From Paracoccaceae bacterium (GTDB lineage: Bacteria; Pseudomonadota; Alphaproteobacteria; Rhodobacterales; Rhodobacteraceae), in assembly GCA_026710155.1 (NCBI GenBank), contig JAPORQ010000073.1, positions 1-64,000 on the forward strand: a stretch of DNA of 64,000 nucleotides. The letters are read 5' to 3'. Under the pieces are notes generated by a model. It ran no database searches. It was not told the DNA's origin and saw only the letters and a program-made list of their open reading frames with translations. Shown piece by piece: positions 1-7,996 of the stretch. Within the stretch, counting starts at the first letter, position 1. Each line of letters opens with the position of its first letter. The position numbers and the translations under genes are program-made.

Positions 1-47
1 TATATCCAGAGGGTGTCAAATCATGACTTTACCCACCATAATTGGTG

Positions 48-69
48 AAGACCCAAGTATATAATACCC
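48..69. repeat. Right end of an inverted-repeat element cut by the window edge
   Basis: Read on the minus strand, this stretch begins GGGTATTATATACTT at position 69. The same terminal motif bounds the elements at 29789-29969 and 53007-53177 and the right end of the one at 2837-3409. The matching left arm would lie before position 1, so neither the element's size nor a target duplication can be checked. It is assigned only from similarity to the other copies. Confidence 0.5.
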
Positions 70-210
70 TAATTTTACAAGATTTAAAGAGATTTTTGAG
101 TTCTACTGACATACAGTGTTTATGTGAAAACCAATAAAACAGGTCTTCATTTCGTGTCTTGGAAAAAGGGTTCTTCCCATGCTCAAAGAATTGTGTAACA
201 AATCAATTAA

Positions 211-462
211 TCATGTGTTTGAAAGAACTACGGCAATGATGATGGCAGTGGCAGCGACAATAACTCCAAACAACCAACGCGTGTTGGCGGTATCACGCTT
301 GGCCAATTCGGCATCCCGCCTGGCCATTTCAGTATTCTGCTTGGCTAGATCCTCCCTTAACAAGGCCCAACCTTTGTTATATCGTTCATTCATCGTATTC
401 ATGCGTTCCACCAATACGGCTAAATTGAGGGCCAAGTCCACGTGATCTGTTTGCACTGACAT
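211..462 (-). CDS. Small hypothetical protein with coiled coil and C-terminal membrane anchor
   Basis: This 83-residue protein is not recognised. Residues about 10-58 are charged and heptad-like, with near-repeats such as ARRDAELAKRDTANT, which suggests a coiled coil. Residues about 62-81 are hydrophobic (LFGVIVAATAIIIAVVL) and would form one membrane helix at the extreme C-terminus. The shape is that of a tail-anchored coiled-coil protein. It starts at an ATG and stands alone, with about 165 bp of empty DNA between it and the peroxiredoxin gene. It is called coding because the reading frame makes protein-like sense; no function is proposed. Confidence 0.6.
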   Translation of the reverse strand: MSVQTDHVDLALNLAVLVERMNTMNERYNKGWALLREDLAKQNTEMARRDAELAKRDTANTRWLFGVIVAATAIIIAVVLSNT

Positions 463-627
463 TTTAGTTGTACAGTTCTGCCTCTATACTGTCTCAAAGT
501 GTAATATAATTAATTGAATAGCTTTAGGTAAGAAAAACACCACTGCTATTTTCAAGTTATTCGCACCCATGTATTCAATGGGCCTTGGGGGGATTCACTT
601 GGAATCCCCAATTTTGCTTTGTTGAAT

Positions 628-1284
628 TCAAGTAGGTTGTTTGGTTTTTCGCAAATAAGGCAAAACCGATTCAAATTCCCCAAAGCGATCCTTTGCATCC
701 TCGTTTGATACGGCTGGAGTTATTATGACATCCTCACCTTGTTTCCAGTTGGCTGGAGTGGCAACCTGGTGATTGATCGTAAGCTGGATGGAATCCAATA
801 CCCGCAGAATTTCATCAAAATTCCTGCCCGTGGTCATGGGATAAGTCAAGGACAGTTTGATTTTCTTGTCAGGGCCAATGATGAATACTGACCTGACCGT
901 TGCGTTGTCGACCGGTGTACGTCCTTCAGAACTTGTACCTTCCGATGCAGGCAACATGTCATACAACTTGGCCACCTTCAATTCCCTGTCCCCAATCATC
1001 GGATAGGAAACCGTGTTGCCGGAAACGGTTTCAATGTCTGATTTCCACCGATGGTGATCTTCAACGGGATCTACCGAAATGCCGATGATCTTGGCGTTAC
1101 GCTTGGCAAATTCACCTTCCATTCCTGCCATGACACCCAATTCTGTCGTGCATACCGGTGTAAAATCCTTGGGATGGGAAAACAATACAGCGTAACCATC
1201 ACCTATCCATTCATGGAAGTTGATTTCTCCTTCAGTGGTATCAATTGTAAAATCCGGTGCAGTGTCATTAATTCGAAGTACCAT
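628..1284 (-). CDS. 1-Cys peroxiredoxin (Prx6 / AhpC-TSA family)
   Basis: This thiol peroxidase reduces hydrogen peroxide and organic hydroperoxides in the cytoplasm. The peroxidatic cysteine is Cys45 in PVCTTELG, the usual Prx motif, and it is the only cysteine in the 218 residues, which makes this a 1-Cys enzyme needing an external reductant. The conserved arginine lies in the strand VRSVFIIGPDKKIK near residue 130. The extended C-terminal arm (NHQVATPANWKQGEDVIITP) is typical of the Prx6 subgroup, and the length fits that group. It is a single gene starting at ATG, with about 70 bp separating it from the alaX-type gene upstream. Confidence 0.93.
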   Translation of the reverse strand: MVLRINDTAPDFTIDTTEGEINFHEWIGDGYAVLFSHPKDFTPVCTTELGVMAGMEGEFAKRNAKIIGISVDPVEDHHRWKSDIETVSGNTVSYPMIGDRELKVAKLYDMLPASEGTSSEGRTPVDNATVRSVFIIGPDKKIKLSLTYPMTTGRNFDEILRVLDSIQLTINHQVATPANWKQGEDVIITPAVSNEDAKDRFGEFESVLPYLRKTKQPT

Positions 1285-1357
1285 GGGTTAATTCCTGTAA
1301 TAAGTTAAAAATTGCTTCCCGATTATATGAGATTCATTCAAATATTTTCCAATGGTA

Positions 1358-2083
1358 TTAATCAACAAATAAATTTACCCGACGATTGTTTCGTCCCTTT
1401 TTCTCAATCTTACCCAATTTGATCTTGCCAATTTCATCTGTTGATTTCACATGGGTGCCACCACAAGGTTGCAAATCCACGGATTCCGGTAGTGATCCGA
1501 TTCTGACCAACCGTACCTGGCCCGCTTCCATTGGTGGTTTGACCGACATGGTTTTAACCATTTCAGGTTTTTGAGCCAACTCCTCCGAACTAATCCACTC
1601 ATAGGAAACAGGCAAGGCCTGATTGATCAGGTTATTCAATTGTTCCTCGATCATTTCCTTGTTTTCAAGAGGATCCGGCATATCAAAATCGAGCCGCCCC
1701 TTCAGGGTTGAAATTGAACCACCAGTAACCGGTAGTGGAATCACAACAGAAAGGAGGTGCAAGGAGGTATGAATTTTCATATGCCTGAATCTTCTGTCCC
1801 AGTCAATTTCCTGATGAACCACATTTCCCTTTACGGGTAGTGGCGAGTTTTTATCCAGAATAATTTCAATCTCTTCAAGGCGATATTTTCTTACATCAGT
1901 TACCAAAGCATTCCGACCCTTCCATGACAAGGTTCCCAAATCGTTGGGTTGACCTCCGCTTGTCGGATAAAATATGGTTTTTTCAAGAAGAATTCCCCCA
2001 TTTGGTCCATATCCAGCTACAGGGGATTCCATTTCTCTCAAATACGGATCCATCAGGTAAACTTGTTTCATGTTGATACTCAT
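1358..2083 (-). CDS. AlaX-type alanyl-tRNA editing protein
   Basis: This free-standing relative of the alanyl-tRNA synthetase editing domain hydrolyses mischarged Ser- or Gly-tRNA(Ala) in trans. At 241 residues it matches the medium AlaX-M size. An N-terminal beta-barrel segment (FYPTSGGQPNDLG, residues 38-50) is followed by the zinc site: His105 and His109 in HTSLH, and Cys207 and His211 in CGGTH. These are the four ligands expected of AlaX proteins. No aminoacylation domain is present, so it is not a broken alaS. It starts at ATG and appears to be a monocistronic gene. Confidence 0.9.
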   Translation of the reverse strand: MSINMKQVYLMDPYLREMESPVAGYGPNGGILLEKTIFYPTSGGQPNDLGTLSWKGRNALVTDVRKYRLEEIEIILDKNSPLPVKGNVVHQEIDWDRRFRHMKIHTSLHLLSVVIPLPVTGGSISTLKGRLDFDMPDPLENKEMIEEQLNNLINQALPVSYEWISSEELAQKPEMVKTMSVKPPMEAGQVRLVRIGSLPESVDLQPCGGTHVKSTDEIGKIKLGKIEKKGRNNRRVNLFVD

Positions 2084-2170
2084 TTGTCTTTATTTAATCT
2101 TGCGACTAATGTTTTAGTTTCCCAAGTTATTGGTTTAGAAAAGATAGGGCAGACAAGGTAGGAAACCTGA

Positions 2171-2547
2171 TTACCCAAAGATAATAACATCAAGGCCTCC
2201 ATAGTTGATCTCCCTCCAAACTTTATTGGTAGTAATAATCATTTTAGAATGGAAAATTCCTGTTGCAAGACACATACGATCACCCAACACTAATCCAAAG
2301 TTGTTTGTAACCGAAATCAATGATCCAGAGAGCGAGGCAATATTTTCATCAACTGGCAAAACTTCCAGTTCAAAGGATTTAAGTGTATACGAAGCTTCAT
2401 GCATTGGCACTCCCCATTTTATGAGATTAGCAACTACTTCACTTAAATTATATGCACTGATTGAACCTTCTTCCATAACTTCTGACACCAACTGGTATCC
2501 TGGTTCTTTTTTATTACGGCAGGAAGTGCTGAGGCATCAAGAAGCAA
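2171..2547 (-). pseudogene. VapC-type PIN-domain toxin with a frameshift in an A6 run
   Basis: PIN-domain ribonuclease toxin. The N-terminus reads LLDASALPAVI from a TTG at 2547, with GGAAGG placed upstream. The frame then breaks at six A residues (plus-strand T run 2507-2512). In the next frame it continues KKEPGYQLVSEVMEE to the stop at 2171. Joined, the acidic PIN residues are all present: Asp in LLDAS, Glu in NLSEVV, Asp in LGDRMCLA, plus the ITTNK strand. Seven A residues would give one open frame, so this is either a 1-base deletion or a site decoded by frameshifting, because the local sequence is A AAA AAG in the upstream frame. The gene lies 77 bp after the vapB-like gene on the same strand. 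Confidence 0.75.
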
Positions 2548-2624
2548 TTATTTACCTTCCTGTCTAGGCAATCAAATTAATTTTACTCCTTTTTTGCTTC
2601 TTCCCGTCTTTCAGAAATTAATTC

Positions 2625-2861
2625 TTACGAAAGTGATGTTTTTCTAAAATACTTTTTTAGATATTCCGGAGCGTTGTGTATAACATCTTCCATTTTTCTT
2701 ACCCGAAGTTCCCCTCCAACAGTCTCAATGACTACGTTTATTCCATCTGAAAAACCTATCTCTTTTCTTAATTTGGCATGAACAATCAAATGGCCATTAG
2801 TTCCAAATTTGAATATGTGGTAAATATAGTGATTTTGGGGATTACAAACTTGTTTCCCCAT
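2625..2861 (-). CDS. AbrB/VapB-type antitoxin, N-terminus altered by an insertion
   Basis: This is a swapped-hairpin DNA-binding antitoxin of the AbrB/MazE/VapB type. The recognisable domain runs FKFGTNGHLIVHAKLRKEIG, then GINVVIETVGGELRVRKMED, matching the usual pattern of a K/G-rich turn, an (I/V)xxPxxLR-like helix and a LxV/VxxxGGxL hairpin. It would repress its operon and neutralise the adjacent VapC. The open frame starts at 2861, inside the left terminal repeat of the element at 2837-3409. The first eight or so residues (MGKQVCNP) are therefore element sequence, and the native start and promoter may have been displaced. Confidence 0.7.
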   Translation of the reverse strand: MGKQVCNPQNHYIYHIFKFGTNGHLIVHAKLRKEIGFSDGINVVIETVGGELRVRKMEDVIHNAPEYLKKYFRKTSLS

Positions 2862-3409
2862 GGGTTTTGCAACCGGCCTCTTTACACCGGGGAGCGATAT
2901 CTATAATTGGCACTGCCAGTGGCTGGCCGGACGAACGGCTGCTTCTCGATCAGCCCCCTCACTCCCGCAGGATGTCAGGAACTGCTGGTGTGGTCGAGGA
3001 AACAACAGCCCAAGGGTTTTGGGATTGTTCGCCGATGAAACCCAGAACCAGGCCTTGCGCGATTCCCTGGGCTGCCGGTGACGGACAACATCAGGCGCAC
3101 ACGGGGCGGTCTTCGGACCACCGGTTTCCGATGTGAGGATGGACACGGCAGGGCCGGATGCGCATTCACGGTGCAGTGATGGCTGTAACCCGGCCTGCCT
3201 GAAAGGGTAAAGCCGTAACCGAGACTTTCCGCGGGATTCACCCCCGACCTGCCGCGCCGGTGGCTTTCATCCTGCCGGAAGGTGGACGGGGAACTTTCAA
3301 GCCGATCCACCATCAGGAATCGCATGGGCTTTCAATCCCAGGTAAACAACCGTGAGTCAACCGGAAAAGGGGCTGCAATCAGGGGTGGGGAAACAGGTAT
3401 ATAATCGTC
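2837..3409. mobile_element. Degenerate 573-bp insertion bounded by inverted repeats
   Basis: The left end reads GGGGATTACAAACTTGTTTC and continues CCCA. The right end, read inward on the minus strand, is GACGATTATATACCTGTTTC and also continues CCCA. The arms therefore match over most of 24 bp, and the right arm carries the ATTATATAC motif of the other elements here. The interior is richer in G and C than the flanks and holds no intact gene. A minus-strand stretch (about 2901-3146) faintly recalls an IS1-like transposase, but that is too weak to assert. No clear target duplication is visible. Confidence 0.55.
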
Positions 3410-3489
3410 ATAATTCTGGCAAAAAATGAAATACTGGATAGTGTTTGATACTCTTACGATTCAGCATCAAGGGTCTATAGGAAAAGGCT

Positions 3490-5835
3490 TTAAGATGTTT
3501 TCCTTATATTTATGTAATCGTTTCTTAACCAAATATCCCTTTGGGAGAAAGGTATTTCTATACCTTCTTGTTCAAACCTCTTGGCGATGTTGAAGTTGAT
3601 TTCAGATCTGGCACTAATCATGAAATTGACATCCGTGAGAATTGCCCGGATTTCAAATTCCAGAGCATCCGCACCGAACTGCATGAAGGCAACACCAGGG
3701 GCTGGATCATCTGCCACAGCTGGGTGTTCCTTCGCAATCTGCATGAGTATTTCCTGAACCCGCCCTACATCCGAGCCATAGGCCACACCCACGGGAACAA
3801 TGATGCGACCAATCCTTGTGCCCAGTGTCCAGTTCTTGACGGCCTGGGCCATCAGGTCCTTGTTGGGTACAACGACTTCAGCCCTGTCAAAGGTTTCAAT
3901 CGTCGTTGACCGAACCGCAATCTTGCGTACTGTTCCAGATGTTGAACCAACCTCGACCCAGTCTCCCTCCTTGACAGGTCTCTCAAACAGCAGGATTAGA
4001 CCTGATATGAAATTGGAGACCACTTCTTGCAATCCAAAACCTATACCAACTGATAAGGCACCAATGACAATGGCAAGATTGGTCAAATCTATTCCAGCAA
4101 GGGAAACGGCAATTACCAAAGTAATTCCCAAACCAAGATAACTGACAATTTTAAGGGTGGATGACTTGAGTCCCTGATCCATTTTTGTGTATGGAAAAAC
4201 GTACTGGCTCAGAATAACTCTGCCGATTCTGGTTAACAGGTAGCCAATCACTATAACCAGTAGAAAGACCCAAACCACTTCAAGTGAAATCAGTTGCCCA
4301 CCTACTTCAACTCCCTGAATGGCACTATTCCAAAAGAAGCCAATTTCTGCATAACTATAGCCCCATGAATATAATAGCAAAATTGCAAAGGCCATGGTGT
4401 TTATCAAACCTATTACAATTGTGAATGGCCCACTCCAGCTTTGTAGAAGCTCGCTTTCCGTAATTTGACACATTGTGAAGTAGAACTTGATGAATACATT
4501 CATGGCAAACCAATAGCCGGCAACAACCAGCAAGGTAGCCAGAGTTGCCATCAATATGGTATTTGCGCCAACAGTGAATCCTGCGGTGCCAAAGCCGATG
4601 GCAATGACAGATACAATTATTGATACCCTTGCCAATAGGGAAATCAGTATTCCTAGTGGTGATCTTTTGTCATCCTTATTGGGAAGTTCGGGCATGTTTG
4701 TTGAAAGTATCCTTGCAACTCGAAACAAAAATATACCACCAAGCAAAATGACAATGTAACTCAATATGACATCTACTTGAGGCAAGTTCCCCTGATAGTT
4801 CACAAATTCATTGAAAAAAACATCCAATCCCAATATCCATCCAATAACGAGGGACATGTTGAATATTTGTCTTTGCCATGCTTGTGGTTTCTGTTCAGCA
4901 GATTTGGATATAATTAAATTATATACCTCCCTGGCCAACCAGTTTACACCCAGAACAACTACACCAAGTGAAAGCAGGGCATCAATCAGTATGAGGCTCA
5001 GGGAATATATGAAGCCCGTTGAAATTATTGCCCAATAAAACAGGTAAAGACTCAACAGGGGTAATATCAACGTATTGAATACTGATATGAAGCTTTCAAG
5101 TAAAGGCTTCGTTCGAGGGGTATTATGATCCAACAGTGGAAAGATTGCTTTATTTACCACTTGCCTGCCAAAAAACATGATGAAAATACTTGAAGCAAGA
5201 AACAACAGGGTAACTCCAATATTTTGCCATGCTTGAGTTCGCTGAGCCTGGCTCTCCAGGGATTGAGACAGGCTTACAAACATGTCATTGAAAAAACTTC
5301 CAAAAAATAAAAGGGTTTCTTGCCAATGAACAGGGTTGAGGGGAGAAGGGCCTATCGAATATAATCTATCTCTGCTTCTTGTTGCAAGAATGTTGTTGAT
5401 CTCGTCGATCAAAGCATTTGTCACCTGCTGAACATCTGTTATCAAGCCCAGGCGCATTTCGGCATCGGAAAGGGTGCCATTCAACTCATTCAACAAACGG
5501 TTCAGTCTCGATTGCTCCTCTTCTGCCTGATTTGACCCAGCAAGAGCTTCAATTCTGCTTGTGGCACGTGCAATTTCTGCCTGTGTAGGCTGTAATTTCG
5601 ATTGGGCAGTGTTTTCCCAGGCAACCAGTTGTAATTGCAGGTTCAGGAATGCCTCATCGGAAGCTACCTGGTTGGTTACAACCTGTTCTGCCCTTGATGA
5701 AAACTTGAGCCAGGTTTCGATATCAAAAGAGATATCCTCCTGGGCAGAAAGGAACTGGGCCCAACTTGCCCATAGAATTGCCATCAAACAAGTTAGTGCA
5801 TGAAACCTCAATCTAAGCAAGTTGATCTCCATCAT
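3490..5835 (-). CDS. Large MscS-family mechanosensitive ion channel
   Basis: This inner-membrane channel would release solutes when membrane tension rises in hypo-osmotic shock. The 781 residues begin with a signal-like hydrophobic segment (about 10-30), followed by a periplasmic, Gln/Glu-rich coiled-coil region (about 60-150). Many membrane helices follow (about 210-590). The MscS core comes last: the pore helix region LAIVIGALSVGIGFGLQEVV, then FISGLILLFERPVKEGDWVE and the beta domain VRSTTIETFDRAEVVVPNKD. It resembles the large MscK/YbdG-like members rather than short MscS. The ATG lies one base after the stop of the cysteine synthase gene, so the two are almost certainly translationally linked. 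Confidence 0.9.
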   Translation of the reverse strand: MMEINLLRLRFHALTCLMAILWASWAQFLSAQEDISFDIETWLKFSSRAEQVVTNQVASDEAFLNLQLQLVAWENTAQSKLQPTQAEIARATSRIEALAGSNQAEEEQSRLNRLLNELNGTLSDAEMRLGLITDVQQVTNALIDEINNILATRSRDRLYSIGPSPLNPVHWQETLLFFGSFFNDMFVSLSQSLESQAQRTQAWQNIGVTLLFLASSIFIMFFGRQVVNKAIFPLLDHNTPRTKPLLESFISVFNTLILPLLSLYLFYWAIISTGFIYSLSLILIDALLSLGVVVLGVNWLAREVYNLIISKSAEQKPQAWQRQIFNMSLVIGWILGLDVFFNEFVNYQGNLPQVDVILSYIVILLGGIFLFRVARILSTNMPELPNKDDKRSPLGILISLLARVSIIVSVIAIGFGTAGFTVGANTILMATLATLLVVAGYWFAMNVFIKFYFTMCQITESELLQSWSGPFTIVIGLINTMAFAILLLYSWGYSYAEIGFFWNSAIQGVEVGGQLISLEVVWVFLLVIVIGYLLTRIGRVILSQYVFPYTKMDQGLKSSTLKIVSYLGLGITLVIAVSLAGIDLTNLAIVIGALSVGIGFGLQEVVSNFISGLILLFERPVKEGDWVEVGSTSGTVRKIAVRSTTIETFDRAEVVVPNKDLMAQAVKNWTLGTRIGRIIVPVGVAYGSDVGRVQEILMQIAKEHPAVADDPAPGVAFMQFGADALEFEIRAILTDVNFMISARSEINFNIAKRFEQEGIEIPFSQRDIWLRNDYINIRKTS

Positions 5836-5836
5836 T

Positions 5837-6868
5837 CTACTCGTAGACAGACGGTATCTTTTTTGCCAGACCCGTCATCCACTTCGGTATCGGCAAATCC
5901 TTGGAAAGCAAAAAATCCCTGTTGAACAATTTAGATTGATATCTTGATCCATAATCACATAAAATCGTAACAATAGTATGACCAGGTCCCATGTCACGTG
6001 CCATTCTTACAGCCCCTGCGATATTTATACCCGAACTGCCACCAAGACAAAGCCCCTCATTGGCCAATAGGTCAAATACTATCCTGAGGGCTTCATCATC
6101 TCTGATCTGATAGGGGTAATCTATATTGATTCCCTCCAGATTTGCGGTTATTCTCCCTTGCCCGATACCTTCGGTAATTGAAGATCCTTCAGCCTTGAGC
6201 TCGCCATGCGCATAATAATGATACAAGGCTGCTCCCATTGGGTCGGCCAAACCTATCTTTACATCGGGATTTTGTTCTCTCAGCCCATCAGCAACCCCTG
6301 CCAAGGTTCCACCTGTTCCGACAGCGCAGACAAATCCATCGATTTTACCCCCGGTTTGATTCCAGATTTCCGGGGCAGTGGTCAAATAATGCCCTTTCTT
6401 GTTGGCAACATTATCAAACTGATTGGCCCAGATGGCACCATTCTCCTCCGTCCTGTCCAGTTCAATTGCAAGCCTTTGGGAATATTTAACATAATTGTTT
6501 GGATCTCGGTAAGGAACAGCCGGAACTTCCACGAGCTCGGCACCGGCAAGGGTCAACATATCCTTTTTTTCCTGGGTTTGTGTTTCAGGAATGACAATGA
6601 CACACTTGTATCCCAGTGAAGCACCAACCAGGGAAAGTCCAATGCCGGTGTTTCCGGCAGTGCCCTCGACTATGGTACCGCCCTTTTTCAACAATCCACT
6701 TTGTTCAGCATCGCGAATTATGGCTAAGGCAGCCCTGTCCTTGACTGATTGACCAGGATTCAGAAACTCGGCCTTTCCCAAAATCGTGCACCCGGTTTCC
6801 TCGGATACTTGATTCAACCTTATCAGGGGAGTATTCCCGATTGAATCAGCCAGATTGGAGTAAATCAT
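5837..6868 (-). CDS. cysK: Cysteine synthase (O-acetylserine sulfhydrylase family)
   Basis: This PLP enzyme of the beta-family makes cysteine from O-acetylserine and sulfide. The PLP lysine is Lys43 in NPGQSVKDRAAL. The substrate loop is EGTAGNTGIG (residues 68-77), with Ala where classic CysK has Ser (TSGNTG). The phosphate-binding GGSSGIN loop sits near residue 275. At 343 residues it is about 25 longer than E. coli CysK because of a C-terminal tail ending PKWMTGLAKKIPSVYE. It follows the prpF-like gene after 39 bp and precedes mscS by one base. The family is secure, but the physiological sulfur donor is not; in this DMSP-linked neighbourhood methanethiol-derived sulfur is conceivable, which is inference only. 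Confidence 0.88.
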   Translation of the reverse strand: MIYSNLADSIGNTPLIRLNQVSEETGCTILGKAEFLNPGQSVKDRAALAIIRDAEQSGLLKKGGTIVEGTAGNTGIGLSLVGASLGYKCVIVIPETQTQEKKDMLTLAGAELVEVPAVPYRDPNNYVKYSQRLAIELDRTEENGAIWANQFDNVANKKGHYLTTAPEIWNQTGGKIDGFVCAVGTGGTLAGVADGLREQNPDVKIGLADPMGAALYHYYAHGELKAEGSSITEGIGQGRITANLEGINIDYPYQIRDDEALRIVFDLLANEGLCLGGSSGINIAGAVRMARDMGPGHTIVTILCDYGSRYQSKLFNRDFLLSKDLPIPKWMTGLAKKIPSVYE

Positions 6869-6907
6869 GCTCTCACTTAAATATAAATGATTAAATTGAA
6901 CTGCTAT

Positions 6908-7996
6908 TCAATTTACAGAAATTGTTCGGGGAATAAATACATTTCCCTCAGCAATCAATCGTGCGGTTCTCACCACCCCAGCCGAGTGGAAATCTAGTTC
7001 TCCATCCTTGTACTCATAAGTCACCATGATTTTCATTTCTCCAAGAGGATGTTCAATTACCATCTCAAGTGGGGAAACCTCCGAACTTTTTCTCAGTTCA
7101 TCGGAAACTGTTCCCGGGGCCAGATAACACGCTGCCAGACATTGTGAACCGGTAATGGCCATGGAAGGATGAGCATTCCATGGCATGAAATATCTTGATG
7201 AAAAATGACCATTGTTTCTGGCTTTTGAAACCAATCCGATCTTGGGCGTTACCTGTGTCCGAACATCTCCCATTCCCATCATTCGGCCCGCTTCAATCCT
7301 TATTGTCTCCATTCTGGAAAATAATTCCTTGTTCTCGTCCAGTTCCTTGGCTGATTCATAACCCGATATGCCAAAATAATCAGCCCGGGCAATCATCATC
7401 GGCATGGCTACATCAATACAGGTTATTGGAACTCCCTGAATGATATCAACCTTGTTCCCCGTAGGAAACATTTTACCGGTTTTGGAACCAACGATATTAA
7501 GGAAATTCAAAGCGACCGGTGAAGATGTTCCAGGAACACCATCAATGGCAATACTCCCTTCATAATTTACAACACCTCCAGATGTTTCAATAACTGATTC
7601 CACAAGCGCATTGGTATTTGTAGCCCTAATCCTGACCTTCGTTTTGTCACCGGTTATTGGAACCAATCCCATTTCCAGGGCAGCTGGTCCAACACCCACC
7701 AGAATGTTACCGCAGGTCGGGCCAAAATCCACCAGTTTCCTGTCAACACCAACTTGGGCAAACAGATATTCGACATCAGCATCCGGCTCAGTGGATTTAC
7801 TTAATATGGCAACTTTGGTTGTTACCGAACTTCCACCACCGAGGCCGTCAATATTTCTTGTGTTTCCGGCTCCGATAACGGCAATCAATACTTCCGAGAG
7901 CCTTTCCTTGTCCCGGGGCAAGTCATCACTCCTGAAATAGGGACCTCGAGAAGTTCCTCCTCGGAAGAACATAAATGGTATGCTGTTTTGTTTCAT
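6908..7996 (-). CDS. PrpF/GalD-family isomerase (oxalomesaconate tautomerase or aconitate isomerase type)
   Basis: Members of this diaminopimelate-epimerase-like fold move double bonds in tricarboxylates: PrpF isomerises methylaconitate, GalD is a 4-oxalomesaconate tautomerase, and others act on aconitate. The start of the protein carries the family signature FMFFRGGTSRGPYF. The phosphate/carboxylate-binding GGGSSVTTK and DFGPTCGNILVGVGP segments follow, with a second-half loop GHFSSRYFMPWNAHPSMAITG. I place the start at the ATG at 7996, which overlaps the tctAB stop as ATGA; the longer frame from 8008 would need TTG. Coupling to a tricarboxylate transporter suggests that it acts on the imported acid. 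Which substrate it uses cannot be decided from sequence alone. Confidence 0.82.
   Translation of the reverse strand: MKQNSIPFMFFRGGTSRGPYFRSDDLPRDKERLSEVLIAVIGAGNTRNIDGLGGGSSVTTKVAILSKSTEPDADVEYLFAQVGVDRKLVDFGPTCGNILVGVGPAALEMGLVPITGDKTKVRIRATNTNALVESVIETSGGVVNYEGSIAIDGVPGTSSPVALNFLNIVGSKTGKMFPTGNKVDIIQGVPITCIDVAMPMMIARADYFGISGYESAKELDENKELFSRMETIRIEAGRMMGMGDVRTQVTPKIGLVSKARNNGHFSSRYFMPWNAHPSMAITGSQCLAACYLAPGTVSDELRKSSEVSPLEMVIEHPLGEMKIMVTYEYKDGELDFHSAGVVRTARLIAEGNVFIPRTISVN

Noticed and set aside
2860..3325. Several overlapping open frames on both strands inside the 573-bp insertion
   Set aside because: They arise from the G+C-rich composition. None shows a family motif; the slight IS1-like look of one minus-strand frame was too weak to call.
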